A DNA stretch of 21,724 nt from an uncultured Rhodoplanes sp. (lineage in GTDB: Bacteria > Pseudomonadota > Alphaproteobacteria > Rhizobiales > Xanthobacteraceae), in the NCBI GenBank assembly GCA_936924235.1, contig CAKZHN010000286.1, positions 1 through 21,724 on the forward strand. The letters run 5' to 3'. Both the position numbers and the translations under genes were made by a program. Below, piece after piece: positions 8,056 through 14,903 of this stretch. Numbering within the stretch: the first letter of the stretch is position 1; every line of letters starts with the position of its first letter. A model generated the notes under the pieces. It made no database searches. It was not told the origin of the DNA and saw only the letters and a list, made by a program, of their open reading frames with translations.

Positions 8056-8511
8056 TCAGGCCAGCGCGGCAAGCTGCGGCGCCAGGTGCACCAGCATCTC
8101 CATCGGCTCGGCCATGAGCGCGTCGGCTTTTTCCTCGAAGGCCTCGCGGAAGGCGTGCCAGGCCACCGCGACCTGCGCGAGCAGCGCGACCTTGCGGCGG
8201 CGAAGCGCATCGAGCGCCTGCTCGGCCAGCAGCGTGGGGCTGTCGTGCTCGAGCAGCAGCCGGCCGTGACCGTCCTCGATCACGTAATGGCCCCCGACCC
8301 GCGAGATGCACAGGACGCAGTCGTAGTCCGGCGACGGGCCGATCAGATAGACCTGCGGATCGCCGCTCTCGGTCGTGCCGGTCTCCCAGCCGCTGGCGTC
8401 GCCGACCGACACCGAGCCGGAGCAGGCCGAAACGATCTCGGCCAGTTCGTCGCTCCGCCAGCCCTCCGGCAGCCGCTCGCTCCGCCGCGGAAAGTTCACC
8501 ACCGTGCTCAT
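8056..8511 (-). CDS. Unknown protein translationally coupled to an XRE regulator
   Basis: I do not recognise a family. The 151-residue product has no signal peptide or membrane span. The first 90 residues contain Gly-rich, probably beta-strand segments (QVYLIGPSPDYDCVLCISR, then HYVIEDGHGRLLLEH), and residues 92-151 look helical. The middle could be a small ligand-binding or SMI1/KNR4-like fold, but that is a guess. The ATG overlaps the stop codon of the upstream XRE gene as ATGA (8511-8508), and GAGGTG lies just upstream inside that gene, so translation is almost certainly coupled. The regulator-first, overlapping arrangement resembles self-regulated two-gene modules, but no toxin motif is seen here. 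Confidence 0.75.
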   Translation of the reverse strand: MSTVVNFPRRSERLPEGWRSDELAEIVSACSGSVSVGDASGWETGTTESGDPQVYLIGPSPDYDCVLCISRVGGHYVIEDGHGRLLLEHDSPTLLAEQALDALRRRKVALLAQVAVAWHAFREAFEEKADALMAEPMEMLVHLAPQLAALA

Positions 8512-8801
8512 GACTTCACCTCGAAGAGGAGCCGGTGCAGTTCCGGCTCGTAGTAGGACAGAAGCTCTCGAGCGAAAGCAGATGGATTGGCGTCGAGCGC
8601 CCTCGCCCAGGCCTCCATGCTCTCGGTCGGCACCCGGCCGAAGCCGTTCTCCACCTGGGAGATGAACGTGTAGTATTTAAGCCCCAGGATCCCGGCGAGC
8701 TCGATCTGCGACAATCCGGCTCGGCCCCTCAGTTCCTTCAGCCAGGACCCGGCCTGTTTTCGCATTTCTTTCGTGGTCGGCTCGGTCTTTGCAGCCTGCA
8801 T
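8508..8801 (-). CDS. XRE-family helix-turn-helix regulator
   Basis: A 97-residue DNA-binding protein with one Cro/C1-type helix-turn-helix at about residues 18-75: WLKELRGRAGLSQ begins helix 1, IELAGILGLKYYTFISQVENG gives the turn and recognition helix, and VPTESMEAWARALDANP is the following helix pair. The C-terminal 20 residues are likely a dimerisation segment. Start choice is uncertain. ATG 8801 has GGGGG upstream and yields a compact domain; an in-frame ATG at 8861 would add 20 Arg/Ala/Gly-rich residues, but it sits directly on a palindrome and about 15 bases from a -10-like TATAGA, leaving no room for a ribosome binding site. The stop overlaps the next gene by ATGA. It probably controls its own operon. 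Confidence 0.82.
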   Translation of the reverse strand: MQAAKTEPTTKEMRKQAGSWLKELRGRAGLSQIELAGILGLKYYTFISQVENGFGRVPTESMEAWARALDANPSAFARELLSYYEPELHRLLFEVKS

Positions 8802-8861
8802 GGCGCCCCCGATCGCGCCCGCCCGGACGCTGGAACCTGCTTGCCTTCGCGCACGTTTCAT

Positions 8862-8880
8862 GTTTACTAAACTATCTATA
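8862..8880 (-). promoter_or_regulatory. Candidate autoregulatory operator and -10 element of the XRE operon
   Basis: An AT-rich island in GC-rich surroundings. GTTTACTAAAC (8862-8872) is an 11-base palindrome around a central C. Next to it, on the minus strand, lies TATAGA (8880-8875), a good -10 match, so transcription would start within the palindrome. A dimeric XRE protein bound here would block its own promoter. No clear -35 was found. Confidence 0.45.
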
Positions 8881-8968
8881 TTGAAGCTATGGTCGACTAG
8901 ATACGCCATAGCACAATTCGCGGCTGCCGTGCCCCTGACAGGCCGCCGCAGGGCGGAGGACGACGTCC

Positions 8969-9310
8969 ATGAGCATCATCAATCCGATCCGGAACACGAC
9001 CGTACCCGCGGCTCGGCCGACGACCGGCCCTGTCATCGCGCTCACCGGCGCACTCGTTGCGACATTCGCGGTCGCGGCGGCGTTGCAGCCGTCGATCGCC
9101 CGCGAAGCTTTGGCGCCGCTGGCGGCGCTACTGATTTTCCTGTTTGCCGCCGCGGTCGCTCTGATCGCCCGGCTGCGAACGATGCCGCAGCCGCAGTTCA
9201 CCTATTGGGACACGGCGGGCGCGCTCACCTTGATCGGCATCTGCGTCACGGCCTCGGTCGAGCCCGAGCAGATGGTGCAATTCGTCGCCGGGACGAATTC
9301 TCCCCGATGA
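8969..9310 (+). CDS. Small integral membrane protein of unknown function
   Basis: A 113-residue hydrophobic protein with three probable transmembrane helices, at about residues 21-39, 47-69 and 78-97, and short polar ends. No catalytic or binding motif was recognised. The start is well supported: GGAGGA lies eight bases before the ATG at 8969. It is divergent from the XRE operon and 86 bases upstream of the TerC-family gene in the same direction, so it might be co-transcribed with it. Function is not inferable. Confidence 0.7.
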   Translation: MSIINPIRNTTVPAARPTTGPVIALTGALVATFAVAAALQPSIAREALAPLAALLIFLFAAAVALIARLRTMPQPQFTYWDTAGALTLIGICVTASVEPEQMVQFVAGTNSPR

Positions 9311-9396
9311 GGCCGCTCGCCGGACGGCCGCGGATCTCGGTCCGCGCCGGGGCGCCTCACCCCCTTTTGTCAGATTGACCTGCCATCGAGGATCGC

Positions 9397-10068
9397 GTGG
9401 ACCTTACCCAGCAGCTTGTCGCGCTGTCGCAGATCATCATCATCGACTTCGTGCTGGCCGGCGACAATGCCGTCGTGGTCGGCATGGCGGCGTCGCGCGT
9501 GCACCCGTCGATCCGCGCCAAGGTGATCCTGCTCGGCGTCGGCGGCGCGGTGGTGCTGCGCATTCTGTTCGCCGCGATCGCGACTCAGCTCCTCACCATT
9601 GTCGGTCTGACGCTCGCAGGCGGCATCCTGCTGCTCTGGGTGTGCTGGAAGATGTATCGGGAAATCGCGCTGCAGGCGCCCGCACCGGCCTTCGCCGGAC
9701 ACGGCGGCGCGCCCGACACATCGGCGTTTCCGCAAATGACATTCGGTGCGGCGCTCATCCAAATCATCGTCGCCGACGTCTCGATGTCGCTCGACAACGT
9801 GCTCGCGGTGGCCGGCGCCGCAAAAGGCGAGATCTGGGTGCTGGCCGTCGGCCTCACGGTTGCGGTCGGCTTCATGGCGCTGCTGTCGGCCTATATCGCG
9901 AAGCTTCTGGCGCGCTACCACTGGATCACCTGGATCGGCCTTGCCATCGTGCTCTATGTCGCGCTGGAGATGATCTGGACCGGCTCCCATCAGGTCGGCT
10001 GTCAGTTCGTGCCGAGGGCTGCCTGCGATGGCGGCGCGCTACTTACGTTCCGCTCTCTGCTCTCTTGA
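9397..10068 (+). CDS. TerC-family (YjbE-type) integral membrane protein, possible metal exporter
   Basis: A 223-residue polytopic membrane protein of the TerC family, members of which are linked to manganese export or metal loading of exported proteins. The two family repeats are visible: DFVLAGDNAVVVG at 17-29 and ADVSMSLDNVLAVAG at 126-140, each with the conserved Asp and Asn in a membrane helix. About six helices are apparent, with a hydrophilic His/Gly/Pro loop at 92-112. It begins with GTG at 9397 after GAGGA. The C-terminus after residue 200 (CQFVPRAACDGG onward) looks poorly conserved. Metal specificity cannot be read. NikR, a nickel sensor, follows 89 bases later, so a metal-related link is possible. 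No manganese riboswitch (yybP-ykoY) pattern was found upstream. Confidence 0.85.
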   Translation: MDLTQQLVALSQIIIIDFVLAGDNAVVVGMAASRVHPSIRAKVILLGVGGAVVLRILFAAIATQLLTIVGLTLAGGILLLWVCWKMYREIALQAPAPAFAGHGGAPDTSAFPQMTFGAALIQIIVADVSMSLDNVLAVAGAAKGEIWVLAVGLTVAVGFMALLSAYIAKLLARYHWITWIGLAIVLYVALEMIWTGSHQVGCQFVPRAACDGGALLTFRSLLS

Positions 10069-10157
10069 ACGCCGGATTGTCACGCTGTTGTCATCGCCCG
10101 GCCTGACCTCTGCGGTGCGCTCGTCTATGATGGCGGGCGTATCCTGGAGAGACGGCG

Positions 10158-10676
10158 ATGCAGCGCGTGACCATTACGCTCGACGACGACCTGATGGCGG
10201 ATCTCGACCGCATCATCGCGGCGCGCGGCTATCAGAACCGCTCCGAGGCGATCCGCGATCTCGCCCGCTCAGGCCTGGAGCAGGCCGCGGTCGAGGCCGC
10301 GGGCTCGCGCAACTGCGTCGCCGCGCTGGTCTATGTCTACGACCACCACGCCCGCGAATTGCCCAAGCGCCTGACGCAGGGCTTCCACGACCACCACGAC
10401 CTGTCGCAGGCCACGCTGCACGTGCACCTCGATCACGAGAGCTGCCTCGAGGTCACCGTGCTCAAGGGCCGCGGCTCGGAGGTGCAGGCCTTTGCTAACC
10501 ACGTCATCGCCGAGCGCGGCGTCCGGCACGGCCATGTGGTGTACGTGCCCGCGCCGGACGGCACCGATCACGGCCATAAACACAGCCACGGTCACGGCCA
10601 TAACCTTAATCACAACCGTGAACACGACCACGCTCATGATCATGCTACGAAACGGCCCAGAAGACGGAACGTTTGA
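10158..10676 (+). CDS. nikR: Nickel-responsive regulator NikR with a His-rich C-terminal extension
   Basis: NikR is a tetrameric ribbon-helix-helix repressor that binds operator DNA when nickel is bound. Residues 1-45 form the ribbon-helix-helix domain (VTITLDDDLMADLD, then NRSEAIRDLAR). The ACT-like metal domain follows, and all four high-affinity nickel ligands are present: His77, His88, His90 and Cys96, with the spacing of E. coli NikR. Usual NikR proteins end near residue 130-140; this one continues to 172 with 11 histidines between 138 and 162, then a basic end (KRPRRR). The start has GGAGAG six bases upstream. No nickel transporter, urease or hydrogenase gene lies in the window, so its targets are elsewhere or may include the neighbouring TerC-family gene; no clear GTATGA-type operator was seen. 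Confidence 0.92.
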   Translation: MQRVTITLDDDLMADLDRIIAARGYQNRSEAIRDLARSGLEQAAVEAAGSRNCVAALVYVYDHHARELPKRLTQGFHDHHDLSQATLHVHLDHESCLEVTVLKGRGSEVQAFANHVIAERGVRHGHVVYVPAPDGTDHGHKHSHGHGHNLNHNREHDHAHDHATKRPRRRNV

Positions 10677-10692
10677 GAAACCGCGTCGCGGC

Positions 10693-10707
10693 TTAATTTC
10701 TTTTTAA
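10693..10707 (+). promoter_or_regulatory. CtrA-type box TTAA-N7-TTAA upstream of the response regulator gene
   Basis: TTAA at 10693-10696 and TTAA at 10704-10707 are separated by exactly seven bases, matching the core of the alphaproteobacterial CtrA site. It lies 80 bases before the start codon at 10787, in an AT-rich patch. Binding is an inference from the pattern; such an 8-base core can also occur by chance. Confidence 0.5.
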
Positions 10708-10731
10708 GGCATCGAACTAACGCTGCCTTAA
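10704..10731. promoter_or_regulatory. Perfect inverted repeat TTAAGGC-N14-GCCTTAA upstream of the response regulator gene
   Basis: TTAAGGC (10704-10710) and GCCTTAA (10725-10731) form a perfect 7-bp dyad with a 14-base spacer. The right arm belongs to the self-palindrome GCCTTAAGGC (10725-10734), and the left arm overlaps the second half of the CtrA-type box. The 21-base centre-to-centre distance is two helical turns, which suits a dimeric regulator. It could alternatively fold as a weak RNA hairpin after nikR, but no U-run follows. Confidence 0.5.
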
Positions 10732-10786
10732 GGCCAGACGGCGCATGTTGCTTCGAAACGGCACAGTTGCGTCCGGAGTAATCGTT

Positions 10787-12277
10787 ATGGCCGCGCGTAT
10801 CCTTATCGTCGACGACGATCCCGTCCAGCGGCGCCTGCTGGACAACATGGTGCGAAAATTCGGCCACGAGCCGGCAATCGCCGAGAGCGGCGAGCAGGCC
10901 GCGGCGATGCTCATGGGTGGCGAGCGCTTCGACTGCGTCGTGCTCGACCTCGTGATGCCCGATCTCGACGGACTCGGCGTGCTGGCGCGGATGCGCGACG
11001 CAGGCCTCAACGTCCCGGTGATCGTGCAGACCGCCCATGGCGGCATCGACAACGCCGTATCGGCGATGCGCGCAGGCGCCGCCGATTTCGTGGTGAAGCC
11101 GGTCGGCGCCGAGCGCCTGCAGGTGTCGCTCGCCAACGCGCTGGAGAAGAGCGCGCTTGCCGACGAGCTGGCGCGCGTGAAGCGAAGCCAGGCCGGCATG
11201 CTGACCTTCAAGGACATCGTCACCCGCAGCCCGAAGATGCAGAACGTGCTGCGTAACGCCGAGAAGGCCGCGGCCTCCGCGATTCCCGTGCTGATCGAGG
11301 GCGAGTCCGGCGTCGGCAAAGAGCTGATCGCGCGTGCGATCCACGGCCAGAGCGAACGCAAGGCCCGGCCTTTCGTCGCGGTCAACTGCGGCGCGATCCC
11401 GGACAATCTCGTCGAGTCGATTCTGTTCGGCCACGAGAAGGGCGCGTTCACCGGCGCGACCGAGAAGCACAACGGCAAGTTCCTCGAAGCCTCGGGCGGC
11501 ACGCTGTTCCTCGACGAAATCGGCGAATTGCCGATGGCCGCGCAGGTGAAGCTGCTGCGCGCGATCCAGGAAGGCGAGGTCGAGCCGGTCGGCGGCAGGA
11601 AGCCGGTCAAGGTCGACGTGCGCATCATCTCGGCCACCAACCGCAACCTGATCGAAGACGTGAAGCACGGCCGCTTCCGCGAGGACCTGTTCTACAGGCT
11701 GCACGTGTTCCCGATCGCGGTGCCGCCGCTGCGCGAGCGCAACGAAGACATCCCGGACCTGGTGCGGCACTTCCTGGCGCGGATCGCGGCCGAGGAAGGC
11801 AAGCGCGTGCGCGCGGTCAGCGCCGAGGCGCTGATGCTGCTCGGCCGTCATCGCTGGCCGGGCAATGTCCGCCAGCTCGAGAACGCCGTGTTCCGCGCCG
11901 TGGTGCTGGCCGAGGGCGACACCATCAGTGCGAGCGAATTCCCGCAGGTCGCGGCCCAGATCGCGCAGGCGCCGTTCATGCCGGCCTCGGCCGCCGAGCT
12001 GCCGCATATTCCGTCGGCGCCGGCGATGGTCGAGGTTCATCACCACCATGACGGCGCGCCGAGCGCCCCGTCCATGCCCGGCACGCTGGCGCTGCTCGAC
12101 TCCCACGGCGATGTGCGCCCGCTCGAAGAGCTCGAATACGAGACCATCCGTTTTGCCATCGCGCACTACCGCGGACAGATGTCCGAGGTGGCGCGGCGGC
12201 TGCGGATCGGCCGCTCGACGCTCTATCGCAAGCTGGAGCATCTCGGCCTCGAAGAGCAGCCGAAGGAGCCGGCCTGA
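10787..12277 (+). CDS. NtrC-type response regulator, sigma-54-dependent activator
   Basis: A 496-residue three-domain transcription activator acting with sigma-54 RNA polymerase. The receiver domain (about 1-120) has the acidic pocket DDD near 9-11, phosphoacceptor Asp54, Thr82 and Lys104. The AAA+ domain (about 145-370) has Walker A GESGVGKE at 172-179, the sigma-54 contact loop GAFTGA at 219-224, Walker B LFLDE at 240-244, and arginines in FREDLFYRL (297-305). A 60-residue Pro/Ala/His linker (with HHHH near 418-421) leads to a Fis-type helix-turn-helix at about 450-488 (MSEVARRLRIGRSTLYRKL). ATG 10787 follows GGAG and gives the receiver start MAARILIVDD; the ATG at 10745 adds unrelated residues. 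No sensor kinase gene is nearby, so it is an orphan. Confidence 0.93.
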   Translation: MAARILIVDDDPVQRRLLDNMVRKFGHEPAIAESGEQAAAMLMGGERFDCVVLDLVMPDLDGLGVLARMRDAGLNVPVIVQTAHGGIDNAVSAMRAGAADFVVKPVGAERLQVSLANALEKSALADELARVKRSQAGMLTFKDIVTRSPKMQNVLRNAEKAAASAIPVLIEGESGVGKELIARAIHGQSERKARPFVAVNCGAIPDNLVESILFGHEKGAFTGATEKHNGKFLEASGGTLFLDEIGELPMAAQVKLLRAIQEGEVEPVGGRKPVKVDVRIISATNRNLIEDVKHGRFREDLFYRLHVFPIAVPPLRERNEDIPDLVRHFLARIAAEEGKRVRAVSAEALMLLGRHRWPGNVRQLENAVFRAVVLAEGDTISASEFPQVAAQIAQAPFMPASAAELPHIPSAPAMVEVHHHHDGAPSAPSMPGTLALLDSHGDVRPLEELEYETIRFAIAHYRGQMSEVARRLRIGRSTLYRKLEHLGLEEQPKEPA

Positions 12278-12291
12278 GCGCAATTAACGAT

Positions 12292-12310
12292 CGCCGTAAA
12301 CCACGGCGAC
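12292..12310. repeat. Small hairpin after the response regulator gene
   Basis: CGCCGT and ACGGCG form a 6-bp inverted repeat with a loop of a few bases between the response regulator gene and the L,D-transpeptidase gene. No T-run follows, so it is a weak terminator candidate or simply a chance GC-rich dyad. Confidence 0.3.
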
Positions 12311-12328
12311 GTGTCTCAAGCCGGCGCA

Positions 12329-12345
12329 TTAACTCTCGATTCACC
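12329..12345 (+). promoter_or_regulatory. Near-match CtrA box upstream of the L,D-transpeptidase gene
   Basis: TTAAC at 12329-12333 and TTCACC at 12340-12345 have the spacing of the extended CtrA site TTAACC-N5-TTAACC and match it at 10 of 12 positions. It is about 116 bases before the likely start at 12461. The second half has one mismatch in the core (TTCA for TTAA). Function is inferred from pattern and from similar sites before the two neighbouring genes. Confidence 0.4.
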
Positions 12346-12460
12346 ACTGCATAGACGCAGCGCCGATTAGCTGTGAAGGTCCCGCCTTGCATCGCGGCGC
12401 GGCGCCGTTCGTGGCGCTCAATCAACGACGTGCGCGAGCATGGCAGTGGAGTTTGCGTCG

Positions 12461-14668
12461 ATGCACAGCATCCGAATGAGCATCCTGGCCGGCACTGCGC
12501 TGGCGCTGATCCTGGCGGTCGCGACGACCGCTGACGCGGCGCCGCAGGTCAACTCCGGGATCAATCCGGTGACCCGCGATTACAGCACGCCGGGCAGCAT
12601 GCCGAAGCCGTCGACGCCGATCGCGCCGGCCGACGGCGGGCTCCGCTTCCGCGAGATGCCTTCGACCAGCGCGCCGACGCCGCTCGCACCTGGGGCGCCC
12701 GCGCCCAAGGCCGAGTCGAAGCCCGAACCGAAACCTGCGCCGCAGCCGGCTCCCGCCGCGAAGGTCGAGCCGCCGAAGGCTCCGGCCGCTGCTCCCGTCG
12801 CGGCGAAGCCCGAACCGCAGCCGCAACAGCAGACCGCCGACGACATCGACAGTAAGTTCGAAGCTGCGCCTCCGGCGCCGGCTCCGGTCGCGCGTCCCGC
12901 AGCCGCTCCGGTGCAGGAGCCCGCGCCGCGCGCGGTCGCTGCGCCCGAGCCCGCGACGCGTCCGGCCACCACCCGGCCTGCTCCGGTCGCGGCGAAGCCC
13001 GCGCCGACGCCGGCCCCGAACGCCGCCAACGAGACGCAGGTCGGCGACAAGATCCGCGAGATCATCGCCAGCAAGCAGTTCGAGCGCTTCGCCTCGCGCA
13101 AGCCCGATCGCGACGCGATGGCCGCGCTCTATCAGAAGGTTCGCAGCTTCAAGCCGCTCTGGATTGCGGGCGGCACCGCGTCGGAGCGCGCCAGCGACGT
13201 GCTCGAATATCTGCGCACCATCGACGCCGACGGCCTCGATCCGAACGACTATGCGATGCCGAACCTCGACGTCGCTCCCGCCGACGCGCAGGCCGAGGCC
13301 GAACTGAAGTTCACCGCGATGCTGCTGACCTATGTGCGGCACGCCTCGACCGGCCGCGTGCACTTCAGCCGCGTCAGCCCGAACATCGAATACAAGCTCG
13401 CGTTCGACGCCGATGACGTGCTGAAGAAGATCGCAGCCTCCAGCGACCTGCCGAAGACTCTCGAAGCCTTCAACCCGCCGCAGCCGGCCTACAAGGCGCT
13501 GAAGGCCAAGCTCGCCGAGCTTCGCAACGAGCCGCAGGCCAGTGCGCCAGCGAGTATCCCGACCGGCCCGTACCTCAAATACGCCCGCGACCGCCAGAGC
13601 GGCCGCGAGATGATCATGACCGATGCGCGCGTGCCGGCGCTTCGCGAACGGCTCGGCCTGCCGGCCGAGAACAACAAGAGCTACAATCTCGCGCTCGCCA
13701 ATGCGGTGGCCAAATTCCAGAAGGCCAACGGCCTGAAGCCTGACGGCGAGCTCGGCAACACCACCGTCGCGGCGATGAATCCGATGAGCCGCGACAAACA
13801 ACTCGATGCGGTGCTCGCCACCATGGAGCGCTGGCGCTGGATGCCGCGCGATCTCGGCCGCACCCACGTGATGCTCAACATCCCGGACTACTATCTGCGG
13901 GTCATGAACAACGGCTCGCAGGTCTGGCAAACCAAGGTTGTGGTCGGAAAGCCGGGTCACGAGACGCCGCTGCTCACCGAAACCATGAAGTACATCACGG
14001 TCAATCCGACCTGGAACGTGCCGCAGTCGATCATCTACAAGGAGCTGCTGCCCATCTACGAAACGTCGGACCCGCAGATCTTCGAGCGCCAGGGCCTCAA
14101 GGTCGAGCGCAATCCGGACGGCAGCATCCGCGTCTTCCAGCCGCCGGGCGAGCGTAACGCGCTCGGCCAGATCCGCTTCAACTTCCCGAACAAGTTCCTG
14201 GTCTATCAGCACGACACGCCGGAGAAGAACTACTTCGCCCAGGACAAGCGCGCCTACAGCCACGGCTGCATGCGGGTGCAGAACCCGATGAAGTACGCCG
14301 AAGTCCTGCTGTCCTACGCCACGCCCAAGGGCAACTACACCGAGGACAGCGTCCGGCACATGCTCGGCAGCGAGGAACGCCAGATCGACTTCGCCAACCA
14401 GATCCCGGTCCACATCACCTACCAGACCGCCTTCGTGGACGACTCGGGCAAGCTGGAATTCCGCGAGGACATCTACGGCCTCGACAGCAAGCTGATGTCG
14501 ATCTTGCGGGGCAGCGAACGGCAGGTGGCCGACGTGGGAATCGAGCGGCCGGCCGACCCGAACTTCAAGCCATCGGCCGAAGAAGGCGCCAAGCTGCGGA
14601 ATGTGGCCAGAGGCGGTTCTGGCAATGTTCCTGGACCGTTTGGCCTGTTCGAGCAGCTTTTCCGCTAA
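12461..14668 (+). CDS. Periplasmic L,D-transpeptidase, YcbB/LdtD type
   Basis: This enzyme would make 3-3 cross-links between meso-diaminopimelate residues of peptidoglycan. The 735-residue product has a signal peptide (about 1-27, cleavage near ADA-A), a long Pro/Ala/Lys-rich low-complexity linker (about 44-187), a YcbB-type scaffold region (about 190-340, with the DADGLDPNDYAMP motif), a peptidoglycan-binding domain (about 387-436, AVAKFQKANGLKPDGELGNTTVAAMN) and a YkuD catalytic domain (about 470-640). The active site is YSHGCMRVQNP, with His601 and nucleophile Cys603. Start 12461 has GTGGAG nine bases upstream; an in-frame ATG at 12440 lacks a good site. The proline-rich linker would let the domains span the periplasm. 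It is followed by tandem hairpins and the DUF882/MepK-like gene. Confidence 0.92.
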   Translation: MHSIRMSILAGTALALILAVATTADAAPQVNSGINPVTRDYSTPGSMPKPSTPIAPADGGLRFREMPSTSAPTPLAPGAPAPKAESKPEPKPAPQPAPAAKVEPPKAPAAAPVAAKPEPQPQQQTADDIDSKFEAAPPAPAPVARPAAAPVQEPAPRAVAAPEPATRPATTRPAPVAAKPAPTPAPNAANETQVGDKIREIIASKQFERFASRKPDRDAMAALYQKVRSFKPLWIAGGTASERASDVLEYLRTIDADGLDPNDYAMPNLDVAPADAQAEAELKFTAMLLTYVRHASTGRVHFSRVSPNIEYKLAFDADDVLKKIAASSDLPKTLEAFNPPQPAYKALKAKLAELRNEPQASAPASIPTGPYLKYARDRQSGREMIMTDARVPALRERLGLPAENNKSYNLALANAVAKFQKANGLKPDGELGNTTVAAMNPMSRDKQLDAVLATMERWRWMPRDLGRTHVMLNIPDYYLRVMNNGSQVWQTKVVVGKPGHETPLLTETMKYITVNPTWNVPQSIIYKELLPIYETSDPQIFERQGLKVERNPDGSIRVFQPPGERNALGQIRFNFPNKFLVYQHDTPEKNYFAQDKRAYSHGCMRVQNPMKYAEVLLSYATPKGNYTEDSVRHMLGSEERQIDFANQIPVHITYQTAFVDDSGKLEFREDIYGLDSKLMSILRGSERQVADVGIERPADPNFKPSAEEGAKLRNVARGGSGNVPGPFGLFEQLFR

Positions 14669-14672
14669 AACC

Positions 14673-14724
14673 TCCCGAAATTCACCATTTCGGGACACGG
14701 CGGCTGGTTTATCCACCAGTCGCC
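14673..14724. repeat. Tandem hairpins after the L,D-transpeptidase gene
   Basis: First hairpin: TCCCGAAAT (14673-14681), loop of five, ATTTCGGGA (14687-14695), a perfect 9-bp stem starting five bases after the stop codon. Second hairpin: GGCGGCTGGT (14699-14708), loop TTATCC, ACCAGTCGCC (14715-14724), 10 bp with one G-U pair. Neither is followed by a T-run, so they may protect or process the 3' end, or act as a weak terminator. Confidence 0.6.
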
Positions 14725-14816
14725 GGCTACCACGAAGTTCCTGGATTCTATAGGCTATTTTTCGCCATACTTGGAAACTAGGATGCCTGTCTGGGTCGGG
14801 GGGACTGCACTGCGCA

Positions 14817-14847
14817 TTAACCGATCCCGATTAAGACTGCGTTAGCC
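14817..14847 (+). promoter_or_regulatory. Near-match CtrA box upstream of the DUF882/MepK-like gene
   Basis: Three half-site-like elements lie in 31 bases: TTAACC (14817-14822), TTAA (14831-14834) and TTAGCC (14842-14847). The last two have the CtrA spacing (TTAA-N7-TTAG, one core mismatch). The group is about 60-90 bases before the likely GTG start. A further TTAAC lies at 14887. Regulation is inferred. Confidence 0.4.
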
Positions 14848-14903
14848 ATGTTGCCGCTGTGGGGCGGCAGCATCACTTCTGCGACCTTAACGCGAGATCG
14901 CTA

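Noticed and set aside
8056..8801. Classical toxin-antitoxin system
   Set aside because: Gene order and overlap are suggestive, but the partner lacks RelE, HipA, HigB, Fic or other toxin motifs; kept only as a question.
9311..9396. Manganese riboswitch (yybP-ykoY) before the TerC-family gene
   Set aside because: TerC genes are often controlled by one, but I could not find its conserved internal loops; only weak dyads are present and the leader is short.
10120..10157. NikR operator in front of nikR
   Set aside because: TATGAT and GTATCC occur but do not form the GTATGA-N16-TCATAC dyad.
10750..10775. Sigma-54 promoter before the response regulator gene
   Set aside because: GGCAC and TTGC occur but with two bases between them instead of the required five, so the -24/-12 geometry fails.
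10640..12283. Open frame of 547 codons antisense to the response regulator
   Set aside because: The plus-strand product has complete receiver, AAA+ and Fis-type motifs; the antisense product shows no domain and has shadow-frame composition.
12422..14716. Open frame of 764 codons on the minus strand
   Set aside because: It is antisense to the L,D-transpeptidase, whose catalytic motif, domains and signal peptide are all recognisable. The antisense product is Arg/His/Leu-rich low-complexity sequence typical of shadow frames in GC-rich DNA.
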